Shown piece by piece: positions 1-12,149 of a stretch of DNA of 64,000 nucleotides. Source of the DNA: Phymorhynchus buccinoides (lineage: Eukaryota > Mollusca > Gastropoda > Neogastropoda > Raphitomidae). Where the stretch lies: positions 43,467,324-43,531,323 of the forward strand of contig CM065703.1 in NCBI GenBank assembly GCA_017654935.2. The letters are read 5' to 3'. A program made the position numbers and the translations under genes. The notes beneath the pieces are model-generated. The model saw only the letters and a program-made list of their open reading frames with translations, searched no databases and was not told the origin of the DNA. Each line of letters begins with the position of its first letter. The first letter of the stretch is position 1.

Positions 1-1765
1 AAGAGGCGACTGGTATTCGACAGAGCTGGGCTGAATTTGTTTTTTTAACTTGCCCAGGAGACATCCATACTCCTTGAAATTGAAGGTGTTACAGCATTAA
101 TATCTCAGCCCAGTGAACATGGCCTGGTATGCACTAGGACGGGAGGGAAACGTAGGTGGGTGGGAGAATGCAAGCGGTTTTGTTTTTTTAATATTTTTTA
201 CTGTCAATGAATGGCGAAAACATTGGCAAACAAATTGGAGAAAAAAAATTGTAGGGCCTGAAGACATTTCATAATAGTTTAGCTGCATTGTGGACAGGCC
301 CCTGCAAACCAACACGAAATTATTGCAATTAGTTTTACATTGCCCTAAGCCTTCAGAAATCTGAATAGCCTAAATGTATAGTCTTGAGGTGAAATGCATA
401 ATTCTATCCATTAAAACCACCAAGCAATTCACTGAAAATGCACATCAGTCAAGTTTTAAATAGCAAAACATTTTAAAGTTGTAGTAGAGATCTGCTGTAG
501 CAAGCTAACCATAATATATACATTGCCTAGTAATGTGTTGTGCCGTTCTACTACAAGAGTTTGGTTCTCGTTTGTATCATAACACGTGCATGTGTGTTAA
601 AATCAGGATTTGTTTCTGCAAACGACAAAATGGAACTACACTGTATTCACATTTTTCCCCCATGAACCCTTCGACGCAAACGGTACAAAGTCTTTTTTCT
701 ACAAAAGACATTACAGTCTGAAATCTTGATTTCATTCAACTGAAGAGTTTACAGTGAGAAATGTGAAAATATGCCTTCTGCCCGGCGAAAGATACTACAT
801 ACGTGCATTGTAATTTCCGCATGAAAGAATGGCTCATTCACATCATTTTAAATTTTGCAGAGGTCTTATTCAATTATTTGTGTACCCAAACGTTTTATTG
901 CATTCGTGCGATTCATTTTTATACAATAACTCAAACATCAAATCAAAATTTGACACAGCGTGGCTTCTCAAAAAGTGTACAAAAAATTGGGTGTGTCCAC
1001 TGTGGTTGGAAAGGCAAACAATTTAAACGATGTCTAACGAACCCCCTCCATTGTCAAGAAAGTCCGGAGGAACTGCTGCTTACACATTGACACGTTGTTT
1101 CTTCAAAAGTAATTATATTATTGCTATGAAATTTTAGGATCTGGTGCGCCGATAGCTGAGTTATATTTGTGTAAAATACGAAATAATTTGGTTCATACTT
1201 TTTTTTAATTTCACGCAGAAATAAAATGCACTGGTGTAGTTTATTTTGCCATGCAATCTATAACCCGGTTGACTTACCTTGGGTTGGCGAGAAGTCATGT
1301 ACTAGTAGACCAGTCTGGCAGCAATGACGATTGCTGATGCTGGTGGGACGATGCTGGCAGGGCAGAGTAATTGGGGACTGTTGTTGGTCTCTTTTTCTTC
1401 CCCTCTTCTTTACATTTGTTAGTGCTGGACTCCGGCTTCAGTAGTGTTCTGTCGGAAACACAATATAGCAGCATCAGTCATAGGCCTACATCAATGCAAC
1501 TGAAGGAGCCAAATCCACGGCAAATCCACGTTTTCGCCTGTAAAGTGGCTGCTCCACTGCATACGATTCGATTCACTGCGATCCAATTGTAACATTCTAC
1601 TGTCTAAATGCATCTGATGAAATCCTATTAGTTTTGTTCACTGCGTTTGTAGTCCCCCGTACACGAATCTGATGAAATATTTATTTGTATGTTTGTCATC
1701 AAACATCCACATTATATATTTTGCTTGACGTTAACATTCCTTCTATCTCTATCTCCTCCCAATCT
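1..1765. other. intergenic DNA, nothing recognised
   Basis: AT-rich sequence with homopolymer T/A runs. Only short open frames (under 100 codons) are present, with no domain, codon bias or splice structure I can recognise. Part of 1590-1680 resembles, in reverse orientation, 38280-38400, so a dispersed repeat contributes here. Confidence 0.6.
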
Positions 1766-1918
1766 GCTCGAGGTAGAGTCTTGGGATTTGGAGTGTAGAT
1801 TGCAGTTGGGGTCCTTAACAGATTCCGCGAGGTCCCCCACCCCCACCCCATCATTGTTAAGGGGGGCGTTTACATGAAATTTACATTCCAGTGGGAGGTA
1901 AATAGAACGGCCACCGTG
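1766..1918 (+). repeat. dispersed repeat family D, copy 1
   Basis: About 150 bp shared with 4041-4196, beginning at a CTCGAGG-AGAG core and ending after a GTGGGAGG-AAAT segment and a CCGTG end. The two copies are diverged by many substitutions and small indels, so this is an old interspersed repeat; no coding capacity is seen. Confidence 0.65.
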
Positions 1919-2343
1919 TTCGATTCATGGAATTGTCATGACGTCACTGTCTTCCGTTTAAGCTCTGGAAAACACAAGACATGCCAAGCGGGTGAGCAAC
2001 ACACATACACGCAAGGAGTAGTCTCCCTTAGCAAATTAGATTTTAAACTTTTAGAATTGTATTTTCACCCAACCCAGTTGCGTTTTCTGTAAATAAACTA
2101 GCACATATTTTTATATAATGTACATCTAAAGATTGACCTTTTGTGATTTCTTTTTAATGATAAGTTACATTTTTATCTTTTAAATTGTGGTCCTGGAATT
2201 TTAACTATGAATTTAGCCAATCGTAATTTGTGGCAGTATACTAAGGCAATGTAGCCCTTATGGGTTGAGAGGACGTTAAACCCAACTTACTGTACTAAGA
2301 CAATGTAGCTTTTTTTTACTATTCGAAGTATACAATTTTATCT

Positions 2344-3690
2344 ACTTGTGGCGGTGCCATAGCCGATGAGGTTTAACCGAGGCGTGGTCACCGCTACAGC
2401 TATCTGTATTCTTTTTTTAAAATCGGGACTTTACTGGTTTCGTACTGCCTCCGGGCATTGCCTCCAGTATTGTTCCCACCATATTTGTATTTACAAATGT
2501 CCCATATGTGTCTGATTCAGACCAAGAGGACGTAAAATTCCATTTTCTCTCTAAGACAATGTAGCAAAGTCATATGTCAATTAATGTCATATGTGGCGGT
2601 ACCATAGCCGATGAGGTTTAGCCGAGGCGTGGTTACCGCTATGCTTATCTATATTGTTAAAAACTCAGGACTTTACTCGTGTTGTACTGCCTCCGGGCAT
2701 TGCAGCCAGTATTGTTCCCACCATCTTTGTATTTACAAATGTTCCATATGTGTCTATGACCGAGAGGACGTAAAACATGATTTTCACCTAAGACAATGTA
2801 GCGGTACCATAGCCGATGAGGTTTAACCGAGGCGAGGTTACCGCTACACCTATCTATATTGTTAAAAACTCGGGACTTTACTGGTGTTGCACTGCCTCCG
2901 GGCATTGCAGCCAGTATTGTTCCCACCATATTTGTATTTACAAATGTCCCATATGTGTCTATGACCGAGAGGACGTAAAACATCATTTTCATAATTTGTG
3001 GCAGTACCATAGCCGATGAGGTTTAGCCGAGGCGTGGTTACTGCTACACCTATCTGTATTGTTAAAAAAATCGGGACTTTACTGGGTATTGCACGGCCTC
3101 CGGGCATTGCCTCCAGTATTGTTCCCACCATCTTTGTATTTACAAATGTCCCGTATGTGACTGTTCCAGACCGAGAGGACGTAAAACACCTTTTTCACTT
3201 CACTTCATTTGTTCTAAATAACTTATACTTGTGGCGGTACCATAACTGATGAGGTTTAACCGAGGCGTGGTTACTGCTACATATCTGTATTGTTAAAAAA
3301 ATCGGGACTTTGCTGGTGCAGCACTGCCTCTGGGCATTGCCTCCAGTAATGTTCCCACCATCTTTGTATTTACAAATGTCCCATATGTATCTATGACTGA
3401 GAGGACGTAAAACACCCTTGTTCATTCATTCATTTGTTCAAAATGTATATACTACACTTATCACAACTTGTGGCGGTACCATAGCCGATGAGGTTTAACC
3501 GAGGCGTGGTTACTGCTACACCTCTCTGTATTGTTAACAAAATCAGGACTTTACTGGTGTTGCACTGCCTCCGGGCATTGCCTCCAGTATTGTTCCCTCC
3601 ATCTTTGTATCTACAAATGTCCCATATGTGTCTGTTCCAGACTGAGAGGACGTAAAACACCATTTTTCATTCATTCTTCATTTATTCTGA
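2344..3690 (+). repeat. family A retroposon-like repeat, six-copy tandem array
   Basis: Six head-to-tail copies of a ~200-240-bp unit start near 2344, 2593, 2801, 2999, 3232 and 3471. Each begins GGCGGTACCATAGCCGATGA and runs to a GAGGACGTAAAAC end, after which later copies have TTCATTCATT tails. Related single copies occur at 13166-13305, 31364-31546, 45331-45545 and 47505-47713. The solo copy at 45331 has a 14-bp target duplication, so the family probably moves as a SINE-like retroposon. The first bases fit a loose pol III A-box (TAGCCGATGAG), but I see no convincing B-box. Short open frames in the array are repeat translations. Confidence 0.8.
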
Positions 3691-4040
3691 ATCAAAGCTG
3701 ATGACTATCACCATACTGTGTCAGACCTGGTATTGCAGTACCTCCAGGATCTGTTCGGAGCTTTGAATGATGGTCCGTTGATAATTGGTCACATATTATG
3801 TGCTGTTTGCATTTTCAGAGTTTCATATTGGCCCGGGTCATTGACCCGCATTGACAGTTATTTGATCCCTCATTTTGTGCAGCCAGGGGCTAGCTGACCC
3901 ATGAAATCTGCAATAAAATTTAATTTTAATACTACAGTGACACATTACTGGCCCATTAGTATGGAAATTCAGACAGTCTGACATACTGTTAAGTAAAATG
4001 CATCACCCAGTTATTACACCATTTACTTTTCTCAAACCAC
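3691..4040. other. intergenic, minor dispersed similarity
   Basis: No gene seen. A ~30-base segment near 3727-3762 (CTGGTATTGCAGTACCTCC) also occurs near 34280-34305, which suggests another low-copy repeat. Confidence 0.4.
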
Positions 4041-4196
4041 TCGAGGCAGAGACTTGGGATTTGGGGTGTGCCCATGTGGATGGCTGTTGGAGTCCTTACC
4101 AGATTCTGCTCAGTGAGGCCCCCCTAGTCACGTTAAGGGTGGCGCTTATATGAAATTTACATTTCCAGTGGGAGGCAAATGGAACAGCTGCCGTGA
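4041..4196 (+). repeat. dispersed repeat family D, copy 2
   Basis: Second copy of the ~150-bp repeat at 1766-1918, in the same orientation, with scattered substitutions and indels. Confidence 0.65.
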
Positions 4197-5329
4197 CAAC
4201 ATGTGCGGAGCACGGGTATAGCTAGTTTTATTTGAGTCGTGAATTGGGGTCTAAATGAGTATAGTGAACGTAAATAGTTGAACTATTTTTACACGGGAGT
4301 ATTTCATGTGAATCATGACTCATAGACATCGTAGAAGTAGGGTTTATTTGGAATTTTTACGTTCCGTGGCGGTACATTGAAGCAACCATGCATGACTTTG
4401 ATGCTTAGCCTATATTAAAAAAACTGAGCTGACTTTACACAGTCAAACGAGTCGATCGTTTTGTGGAAAGAGTTTTCCTTGTCCTTCTTCTGTATACCTT
4501 GCTCTCCAGGTAGGAGCAACCCGAATTTCACAGAGACTATAAAGTACCTAATACCTAATATAATTTATGTTGGTTGGCTTGCTTTGTCTGCCTGTCTGTC
4601 TGTCTTCCTTATCTACATACACTGACACCACTACCTCTTTTCGTAAAAATTGTTTTCATAATGAAAGTCTAGACATAAACTTGCATGCACACCCCATTAG
4701 ATTTTGAAATTAGTATGGATTTGTCATCCAGAATGGGAAGGTTCGTTTCATTTATTGCGTTTTGTAAAAGTTGTTGTCAAGAATGTTGTAAAACAACTGA
4801 ACAGATTCTGCAAAACATTTGAGCACATTTTGATGAAGCATGTGAACAAATTGTGTGAAGCATATAAATTTTGATTAAACATATAACCCGATTTTGATCA
4901 AACATGTCACGATGTGAACAGATTGTGATGAAACATATGAACAGATATTGATGAAACTTAATTAGTTGGACAGATAAGGCGGTAGGCTGGGTAAAATAGC
5001 ATTGGCATCCTCATTCCAACACCAGACAATTATTTCATTTGATATTATGAACGGTCCTTTAATATAGACAACAGCAATTAGAAACAGTTTATCTGCCAAT
5101 TTTCATTATTATTGGTTCATTTCTTTAAAGTATATGGTGATGAAAATTCAACTAACTGAAACAGGTTTGCCGTTTGGGTAAATTGGTCTTAATGGCATCA
5201 TTTTTGGGACATGAAGAACACATGTTCCAATTTTCGTTATAATCAGTTCAGTATTTAGGTTCTGAGAAATGAAATACAAACAACTTTCTTTCTCCCGAAT
5301 CGCGATTTTTGACAGTCGCTGTTATTTTC
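4197..5329. other. intergenic DNA
   Basis: No gene seen. 4240-4345 resembles the reverse complement of 38165-38265, another interspersed repeat. 4795-4945 contains an irregular run of ~30-base variants around an AACA-ATTTTGATGAA motif. The rest is AT-rich and unrecognised. Confidence 0.45.
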
Positions 5330-6215
5330 AATAGTCATGAATGATCTGCCAAAAGAGGTAAATAGCGTATATGTAAAGTATTTGCAGATGGTACTAAAGT
5401 ATACAATACTTAAAGCAATAGAGACACATTACAAGCAGATTTATATGCATTATATAAATGATCAAAGACATGGAATTTGTATCTTAACATCCAGAAATGC
5501 AAAATTATGCACATTGAAAAAAAAGAATCCCAAATATGAGTATTTCACGACAATAAATGACACAAACACAATTGAAGTATGCAATGAGAAAAAAGATTTG
5601 GGTGTAATATTATTTGACCCGTCCTTAAATTTTGACATGCATGTTCCAAAAATTGTTAATAGAGCAAATCAAGTGTTGGGGCTTATTAAAAGATAATTTG
5701 AGTTCCTAAGTAAAGCTGTAGGCCTATTTGTTAAAGTTCATAAAGCTATGGTAAGACCACACTTAGAATATGCCAACTCAGTTTGGTGCCCAATCTTTAA
5801 AAGGCAATCAATGGCTATAGAGAAAGTGCAAAGAAGGGCGACAAAATTGATCAAAGCATGTATTGAACAAAACTTATAGTGAAAGACTAAAATTCCTGGG
5901 ATTACCTTCTCTGAAGGGAAGAAGAGTCAGCGGAGACCTGATACAAGTATATAAAATAATGAATAATATTGATGACATAGACTTTAACAACCTTTTTGTT
6001 AAAGGTATCACAAACATGGAAATAGTACAGAGAAGTTATTTTTAAGACGATCAGTTACTAACATTCGCAAGTTTTACTTTTCTAACCGAGTTGTTCAATA
6101 ATGGAGTAATTTATCAACTAACATTGAGGCTGCACCTAACATAAATATATTCAAAAATCTTCTGGACAAAGACACAATGATGTCAAATTTTTATACTACT
6201 TTCGATTAATAAAAG
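5330..6215 (+). pseudogene. decayed CR1/jockey-type LINE, RT C-terminal part
   Basis: Three broken plus-strand frames (5337-5696, about 5700-5880, 5863-6045) read together like the thumb and C-terminal part of a non-LTR retrotransposon reverse transcriptase. Recognisable pieces include a KKDLGVILFDPSLNFDMHV block, a VRPHLEYANSVWCP block, IEKVQRRATKLI, and LPSLKGRRVSGDLIQVYKIM. Frames are separated by stops and indels, so it is dead. The catalytic part of the RT is missing upstream (5' truncation is usual for LINEs). The 3' end (6040-6215) is also found as a separate fragment at 28940-29095. CR1-like assignment rests on motif style, not on a tree. Confidence 0.8.
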
Positions 6216-6246
6216 AAAAAAGTCCATTCCATATTTTTTATTAAAT

Positions 6247-6312
6247 TTAACCTCGGCTGCAAGTGCCTCAACTCCGTTAAGATAGATAAGCCCGTGCGCG
6301 CTAAATCACTTA
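6247..6312 (+). repeat. DIRS left inverted terminal repeat
   Basis: The outer ~33 bases are the inverse of 12166-12199 in the internal complementary region. The inner part (GATAGATAAGCC followed by a GCGCGCTAAA-type segment) is the imperfect inverse of 12413-12445 in the right terminal repeat. Confidence 0.8.
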
Positions 6313-6536
6313 GCTTTGCATGCTCTAATCGCTTGGATGGAAAAAAAATTCAGTGTTTTTAAAGATTCAGTTTTCTTCATTTTAATCGGAATTATTGTGT
6401 TCTCGTTATTGAAAGTGTTTGTGCCATTTTTTCCTGTTTACTAGATTGAGGGCATGTACATCTAGAGAGTGAATTAGTCAATTTCTTCGCTTGTGGTAGG
6501 ACTGGGGCCTTTAGGCCCAGCACCGGTTCCAGAAAA

Positions 6537-7590
6537 ATGGCGTCTGGGTCTGAGAAGCAGAGCAAGAGTGATGAGCCGGCTTCGGCTGATTTTTCCTCAC
6601 CTGCGGATATGTTCAAATGCATGCAGACTATGATGGGACAAATCCTGGACAGGGTTGGAAGTTTGGGAAAAAAGGATGGAAAAGGCAGATGATGATGAGT
6701 TTGCCGGGGCCGACAGTCTGAATCACCCATTGCCAGTGATACTGGCACTAGCAGCACTACCCCCACTACAACGCTTAAGTCTAGGCCTAACACACACACA
6801 CGTTCAGGAGAGGACAGAGACAGCGACAATGACTCAACTACTGGCTTTTGTGTTCAGATAGATCAGGAGCAAGAAGAGTTTGATTCAGATGACGATGTGC
6901 TTTCCCTTATGGGGGACAAATATGTGGTGTGTGAGTCTGTGGGGGAGGCTGTTCATGACAAACTGGCGAGGATTGCCACAAGTTGCTTCACTGCTCTGAT
7001 GGAGGAGAGCAAACTGACGAAGTTATTGACAAAGGTGGCTTTGACAAATCGGCGAGACGAAATGACGACCATCTCTCCAATGTGCAGAGAGTGATTGGCA
7101 AAGCTGCATCTGTCGTCCTGTCGTCTGCAGATCTGCTGCACAAAGCGACTTCGGAGGCTATGGCGAACTCAGCGAAGCTGAAAAAAAGATTTGCATTCAA
7201 CAAAGCAGAAGTCACTTCACGGAGAAGAAGGCTGCGTGCGTGAATTGGTTGGGGCTGCAAATGCGATGTTGACAGCATGCGGCGAGGCCATTGCGCTGAT
7301 GGGGGTGGCAACTCAGGAGCTATCCATTAGACGGCGTTACCAACTGCATCCAAGTCTGCCAAAAGACATGCAAGCCATTTGTGGAAACCCAAAGATAAAA
7401 ACAACCGACAAGTTGTTTGGGGATGAGGCAGAAAAATACATCCAATCTGCAAAAGACACCTTCAAAACCAAGCAAGCATCTCGCTGTCACCCCTATAGCT
7501 CTACTTCTAGTCTGCGCAGCTCATCATACCACAGCAGGCCTTTTTTAGGCCAAGGTCAATGCTGGGCTTCAGAGGCAAGAACAAAATGAC
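6537..7590 (+). pseudogene. DIRS gag-like ORF, frameshifted
   Basis: A methionine at 6537 opens a frame starting MASGSEKQSKSDEPASAD, with acidic and Ser-rich composition. It then continues only through frame changes: 6655-6861 and 6897-7094 (acidic DSDDD segment, then a helical domain), 6983-7243 (helical, Ala/Lys rich), and 7191-7589. The helical-then-basic composition and the position upstream of RT fit the poorly conserved gag of DIRS elements. I see no zinc knuckle. At least three frame changes are needed, so it is not functional. Function is inferred from position only. Confidence 0.65.
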
Positions 7591-9175
7591 GTCATACAAC
7601 AACAGGAACCAGAGAGGAGAGAGCAGTTGGAAGTACAGAGGGAAACAGTACTAGACTCTCAGCCTTCTAACCCCGTTCAGCAAGAACAAAATGACGTCAT
7701 ACAACAACAGGAACCAGAGAGGAGAGAGCAGTTGGAAGTACAGAGGGAAACAGTACTAGACTCTCAGCCTTCTAACCCCGTTCAGCAGGAACAAAATGAC
7801 GTCATACAACAGGAACCAGAGAGGAAAGAGCAGTTGGAAGTACAGAGGGAAACAGTACTAGACTCTCAGCCTTCTAACCCGTTCAGCAGGAACCAGAGAG
7901 GAAAGAGCAGTTGGAAGTACAGAGGGAAACAGTACTAGACTCTCAGCCTTCTAACCCGTTCAGCAGGAACAAAATGACGTCATACAACAGGAACCAGAGA
8001 GGAAAGAGCAGTTGGAAGTACAGAGGGAAACAGTACTAGACTCTCAGCCTTCTAACCCGTTCAGCAGGAACAAAATGACGTCATACAACAGGAACCAGAG
8101 AGGAAAGAGCAGTTGGAAGTACAGAGGGAAACAGTACTAGACTCTCAGCCTTCTAACCCGTTCAGCAGGAACAAAATGACGTCATACAACAGGAACCAGA
8201 GAGGAAAGAGCAGTTGGAAGTACAGAGGGAAACAGTACTAGACTCTCAGCCTTCTAAGCCCGTTCAGCAAGAACAAAATGACGTCATACAACAGGAACCA
8301 GAGAGGAAAGAGCAGTTGGAAGTACAGAGGGAAACAGTACTAGACTCTCAGCCTTCTAACCCGTTCAGCAAGAACAAAATGACGTCATACAACAGGAACC
8401 AGAGAGGAAAGAGCAGTTGGAAGTACAGAGGGAAACAGTAGGCCTACTAGACTCTCAGCCTTCTAACCCGTTCAGCAGGAACCAGAGAGGAAAGAGCAGT
8501 TGGAAGTACAGAGGGAAACAGTACTAGACTCGCAGCCTTCTAACCCGTTCAGCAGGAACAAAATGACGTCATACAACAGAAACCAGAGAGGAAAGAGCAG
8601 TTGGAAGTACAGAAGGAAACAGTACTAGACTCTCAGCCTTCTAAGCCTGTTCAGCAAGAACAAAATGACGTCATACAACAGGAACCAGAGAGGAGAGAGC
8701 AGTTGGAAGTACAGAGGGAAACAGTACTAGACTCTCAGCCTTCTAAGCCCGTTCAGCAAGAACAAAATGACGTCATACAACAGGAACCAGAGAGGAAAGA
8801 GCAGTTGGAAGTACAGAGGGAAACAGTACTAGACTCTCAGCCTTCTAAGCCCGTTCAGCAAGAACAAAATGACGTCATACAACAGGAACCAGAGAGGAGA
8901 GAGCAGTTGGAAGTACAGAGGGAAACAGTACTAGACTCGCAGCCTTCTAAGCCCGTTCAGCCAGAACAAAATGACGTCATACAACAGGAACCAGAGAGGA
9001 AAGAGCAGTTGGAAGTACAGAGGGAAACAGTACTAGACTCTCAGCCTTCTAACCCCGTTCAGCAAGAACAAAATGACGTCATACAACAGGAACCAGAGAG
9101 GAAAGAGCAGTTGGAAGTACAGAGGGAAACAGTACTAGACTCGCAGCCTTCTAACCCCGTTCAGCAAGAAGGAGA
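7572..9175 (+). repeat. 102-bp coding minisatellite within DIRS
   Basis: About 16-17 tandem units of nominally 102 bp encode a 34-residue Gln/Glu-rich unit (PVQQEQNDVIQQEPER then KEQLEVQRETVLDSQPSN). Units differ by AAC/AAG and AGA/AAA swaps, an extra CAA codon in the first units, two short units lacking the AACAAAATGACGTCAT segment (near 7880 and 8470), and loss of one C (CCCGTT for CCCCGTT) in most units between about 7878 and 8600. The last six units (8601-9170) are in one open frame that runs into the RT region. Fourteen units contain a perfect TGACGTCA. Confidence 0.9.
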
Positions 9176-10150
9176 AGAAAGAAAGGTGAGAGACTTCTAT
9201 GATTCTTTAGAGAATATAAAATTAGACTTAGAGATTCAATCTAAAAAATTTGTAGCAGGCCAGATTCGGTTTTGTGTGTCTCAATGGGAAAACATTACTA
9301 CTGACTGTGAGATTTTGAAAATGGTCTCTGGGGTGGATATAGAGTTTAATCAGTTTCCTGTTCAAGGTCAGCCAGTGGTTAATCATTGTCTTTCTAAGGA
9401 CCAAACTGCAGTAGTAGACGCCGAATTGACAAACCTATTGAAGAAAGGAGTTGTGAGACAAGTAAGTGTTTCAGATCAAGAATTTATTTCACCCATTTTT
9501 CTGGTGCCTAAGAAAGTCAATAAGTGGAGAATGATACTAAATTTAAAGAAACTAAAATTTAGATGCTGAATATCACCACTTCAAATTGGAAACTTTGAAA
9601 GACGCCTTAGCACTAGTGACTCCTAATTGCTTCTTCTGTTCTCTTTATCTGAAGGATGCATTTTTCTCTGTGCATGTGAATGAAACATCTGAAGACTATC
9701 TGAAGTTTCAGTGGAAAGGACAATTGTATGCTTTCACAGCTTTCCCCAATGGCTTATAGCTTGTTGTCCACGATTGTTCACAAAGTTAATGAAACCGGTT
9801 ATGGCTCACCTCCATTCCTTGGGTCATGTTTCAACGATTTTTATTGACGATACTCTCTTGATGGCTGATTCTGAGGAAGACTGTGTATATAATATACAAG
9901 ATTCTCTAGAACTGTTCCATAAACTTGGGTTTGTTGTTCACCCAGAAAAGTCAATGTTGGTTCCTTCACACACAATCGCCTATTTGGGTTTTGCGTTAGA
10001 TTCACAGACTGACAATCGCCCCGACTGAAGAGAGAAAAAGAAGTATTCGAGATCATGCTGCTGAACTGCTTCGTAGAGGTTATGCTTCTATACTAGAGTT
10101 AGCTCAATTCATTGGCAAGGTAGTGGCTGCTTTCCCTGGTTAACAGTTTG
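9160..10150 (+). pseudogene. DIRS reverse transcriptase, broken
   Basis: The frame leaving the minisatellite enters an RT domain: a basic ISPIFLVPKKVNKWRMILNL block (fingers, RT motif 1 style) at about 9487-9545, then a frameshift near 9565. The next frame has LKDAFFSVHV (motif A with its Asp) near 9651-9680 and a FTAFPNG block near 9735-9755. A stop and frame change follow near 9760. Then the catalytic motif C reads FIDDTLLMADS at about 9838-9870, where Asp-Asp is retained. These blocks and their order are typical of DIRS RTs. At least two frameshifts and stops make it non-functional, though the catalytic residues seen are intact. Confidence 0.88.
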
Positions 10151-10155
10151 GCCCA

Positions 10156-10615
10156 TTGTTGTATCGTAAAATGGAAAAGGAGAAGGTCCAGGCATTGAAG
10201 GAAAATAGAGGTGATTACGATGCTAGTGTCAGTTTTTCTCAGGATTCAAGAGTGGAAATTATTTGGTGGTATGATAACATTGTGGGATCGAAGAATGATA
10301 TAGAGATTGATAAAGGCAATCCTGACATAGTTCTCTACACGGATGCTTCATTGTCAGGCTGGGGCTACTCTTGTGATCTAGGCAGATCTGGGGGGCACTG
10401 GAGTCAAGAGGAATCTGACAATAGCATAAATGTGCTGGAGTTGAAGGCAGCTCTGTTAGCTTTGCAGTCCTTTGTAGGAGATAAATCAGACATACATGTC
10501 AGATTGATGATGGACAATGCTACTGCTGTAGCTTGTGTGAACAAGATGGGAACAGCCATTCTGAGCTTTGTAATGCTGTGACCAAAAGTATTTGGGAGTT
10601 TTGCACTTGACGTAA
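10156..10615 (+). pseudogene. DIRS RNase H domain
   Basis: The open frame 10156-10581 carries VLYTDASLSGWGYS (first catalytic Asp), a VLELKAALLALQSF helix (catalytic Glu) and MMDNATAVACVNKMGT (catalytic Asp), which together are the RNase H active-site order. It would remove RNA from the RNA/DNA hybrid during reverse transcription. The frame ends at a stop near 10579 and resumes at 10617 in another frame, so it is broken from the downstream domain. The methionine at 10156 is simply the first Met after an upstream stop, not a proven start. Confidence 0.85.
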
Positions 10616-10616
10616 T

Positions 10617-11276
10617 ATGTGGGTTTCAGCAGCATATATATCGGGTAAAGCAAATGTAGAAGCAGATGAAGAATCTCAAAAGATAAACCATGATGCAGAA
10701 TGGAAAATTAACTCGGATGTGTTGTTTAAAGCTTTGTTATGTCTTGCGGCAAAACCAGATATTCATCTTTTTGCATCTAGACTTAATTTTCAGTTTTCCA
10801 AATACATAGCATATAGACCAGATCCATCTGCCATTGCAGTGGATGCTTTTTCTGTTTCTTGGTCTGACAAAGACTTTTATGCTTTCCCACCATTTTGCAT
10901 TATTTCCAGGGTGCTACACAAAATCATCAAGGACAGAGCGAAAGCGATTCTAGTGGTACCGAACTGGGCCAGTCAGTGCTGGTATCCACGGCTTGCCAGG
11001 ATGCTGACGCAGCCGCCTGTGTTGCTTCCTCCGGGGAAAGAATTAGTGAGTCTTCCTGCTCAACCAACAAAGAAACATCGTCTCCACAAATCACTACAGC
11101 TACTCATATGCAGTGTATCAGGCGACGACTCAGACTGTCGGGCCTTTCGAAGCATGCTTCGGAAGTCATTTGTTCATCATAGCGGAGTGGGACTCAGCAG
11201 CAGTATTCCTTGTACATCAGGCGCTGGCGAAAGCATGCGAACAGAAAAAACATTAATCCCGTTTCACCATATGTAA
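10617..11276 (+). pseudogene. DIRS RT/YR linker (methylase-like) domain
   Basis: The frame starts in the end of the RNase H (ISGKANVEAD, the usual place where RNase H ends) and continues with DIHLFASRLNFQFSKYIAYR, VDAFSVSW, a FYAFPPF box and AILVVPNWASQCWYP. This block is always found between RNase H and recombinase in DIRS elements, and is often described as DAM-methylase-like because of the xPPF box. I cannot confirm catalytic function. After about residue 170 the reading drifts into another frame (10895-11182 overlaps) toward the recombinase. Confidence 0.7.
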
Positions 11277-12078
11277 GTGATGTAATACATTTCCTCGATT
11301 TTTTGTTCAGATCAGGCCTGAGTTACAGTTCTTTGTGTATAGCAAGATCAGCCCTGTCTTCCTATTTAGATTGTGTGGATTCTGAAGTTTTTGGTGAACA
11401 TAAACTAGTCAAACGATTTATGAAGGGAGTCTTTGAGTTGAGACCTGCATTGCCAAAATATGCATCTACATAGGATGTAGACGTTGTCTTGCAAAATTTA
11501 GAATCTTACTGCCCTGTGTAAAAACTGACTCTTAAGGAGTTGTCTTATAAACTGGTTGCTTTGTTGGCCTTGCTATCTGGACAGAGATGTCAAACACTAC
11601 ATAGCCTATCTCTAGTGTCTATGAGGCTCACTGAGTCAAAGTGTGTGTTTTTTGTGGACAGACTTGTCAAGCAATCAAGAAGAGGAAAACATGTAGCTCC
11701 TCTGGAATTTTTAGCCTACCCTGTAAATAGGAGTCTGTGTATTATAGATACGCTTCAGGACTATCTTGAGATAACAAAAAACATCCGTGGTGTTGAGAAC
11801 AAACTGCTTCTTAGCTATATGAAGCCCCATAAACACATCAGTAAAGACACCCTAGCGAGATGGCTGATGGACGTGCTTCAAAGAGCTGGTGTGGACACGC
11901 AGCAATATAGAGCTCATAGTATGCGGTCCGCTTCCATAACAGCAGCAGGGTTCCTGTGCATACATTGATGCGGGCTGCGGGTTGGAGCTCTGAATCCACC
12001 TTCACCAAGTTTTACAAGAAACCTCCGAACATCAACATGGGCCAGACCTTGCTTGATACATACATCAGCAAGCGTTGA
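11205..12078 (+). pseudogene. DIRS tyrosine recombinase, broken
   Basis: 11210-11473 gives an N-terminal SAM-like, helical core-binding segment. 11540-11968 gives the catalytic domain, with GQRCQTLHSL (first catalytic Arg) at about 11577 and HSMRSASITAA (the HxxR box) near 11917-11950. A frameshift near 11950 moves the C-terminus to another frame, which reads LMRAAGWSSESTFTKFY with the expected terminal Tyr and ends at a TGA near 12078. The domain would integrate the circular DNA intermediate. A stop near 11473-11520 and the late frameshift show it is inactive. Confidence 0.88.
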
Positions 12079-12149
12079 AGTAAGTGTATCTTTGCCTTGT
12101 TCAATGTCAGTGGTCTTGGGTGAGTTGGTATACCATGTCCACTAAATTT

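Noticed and set aside
6392..6829. 145-codon minus-strand ORF at the start of the DIRS element
   Set aside because: Antisense to the gag-like frame, with no recognisable features.
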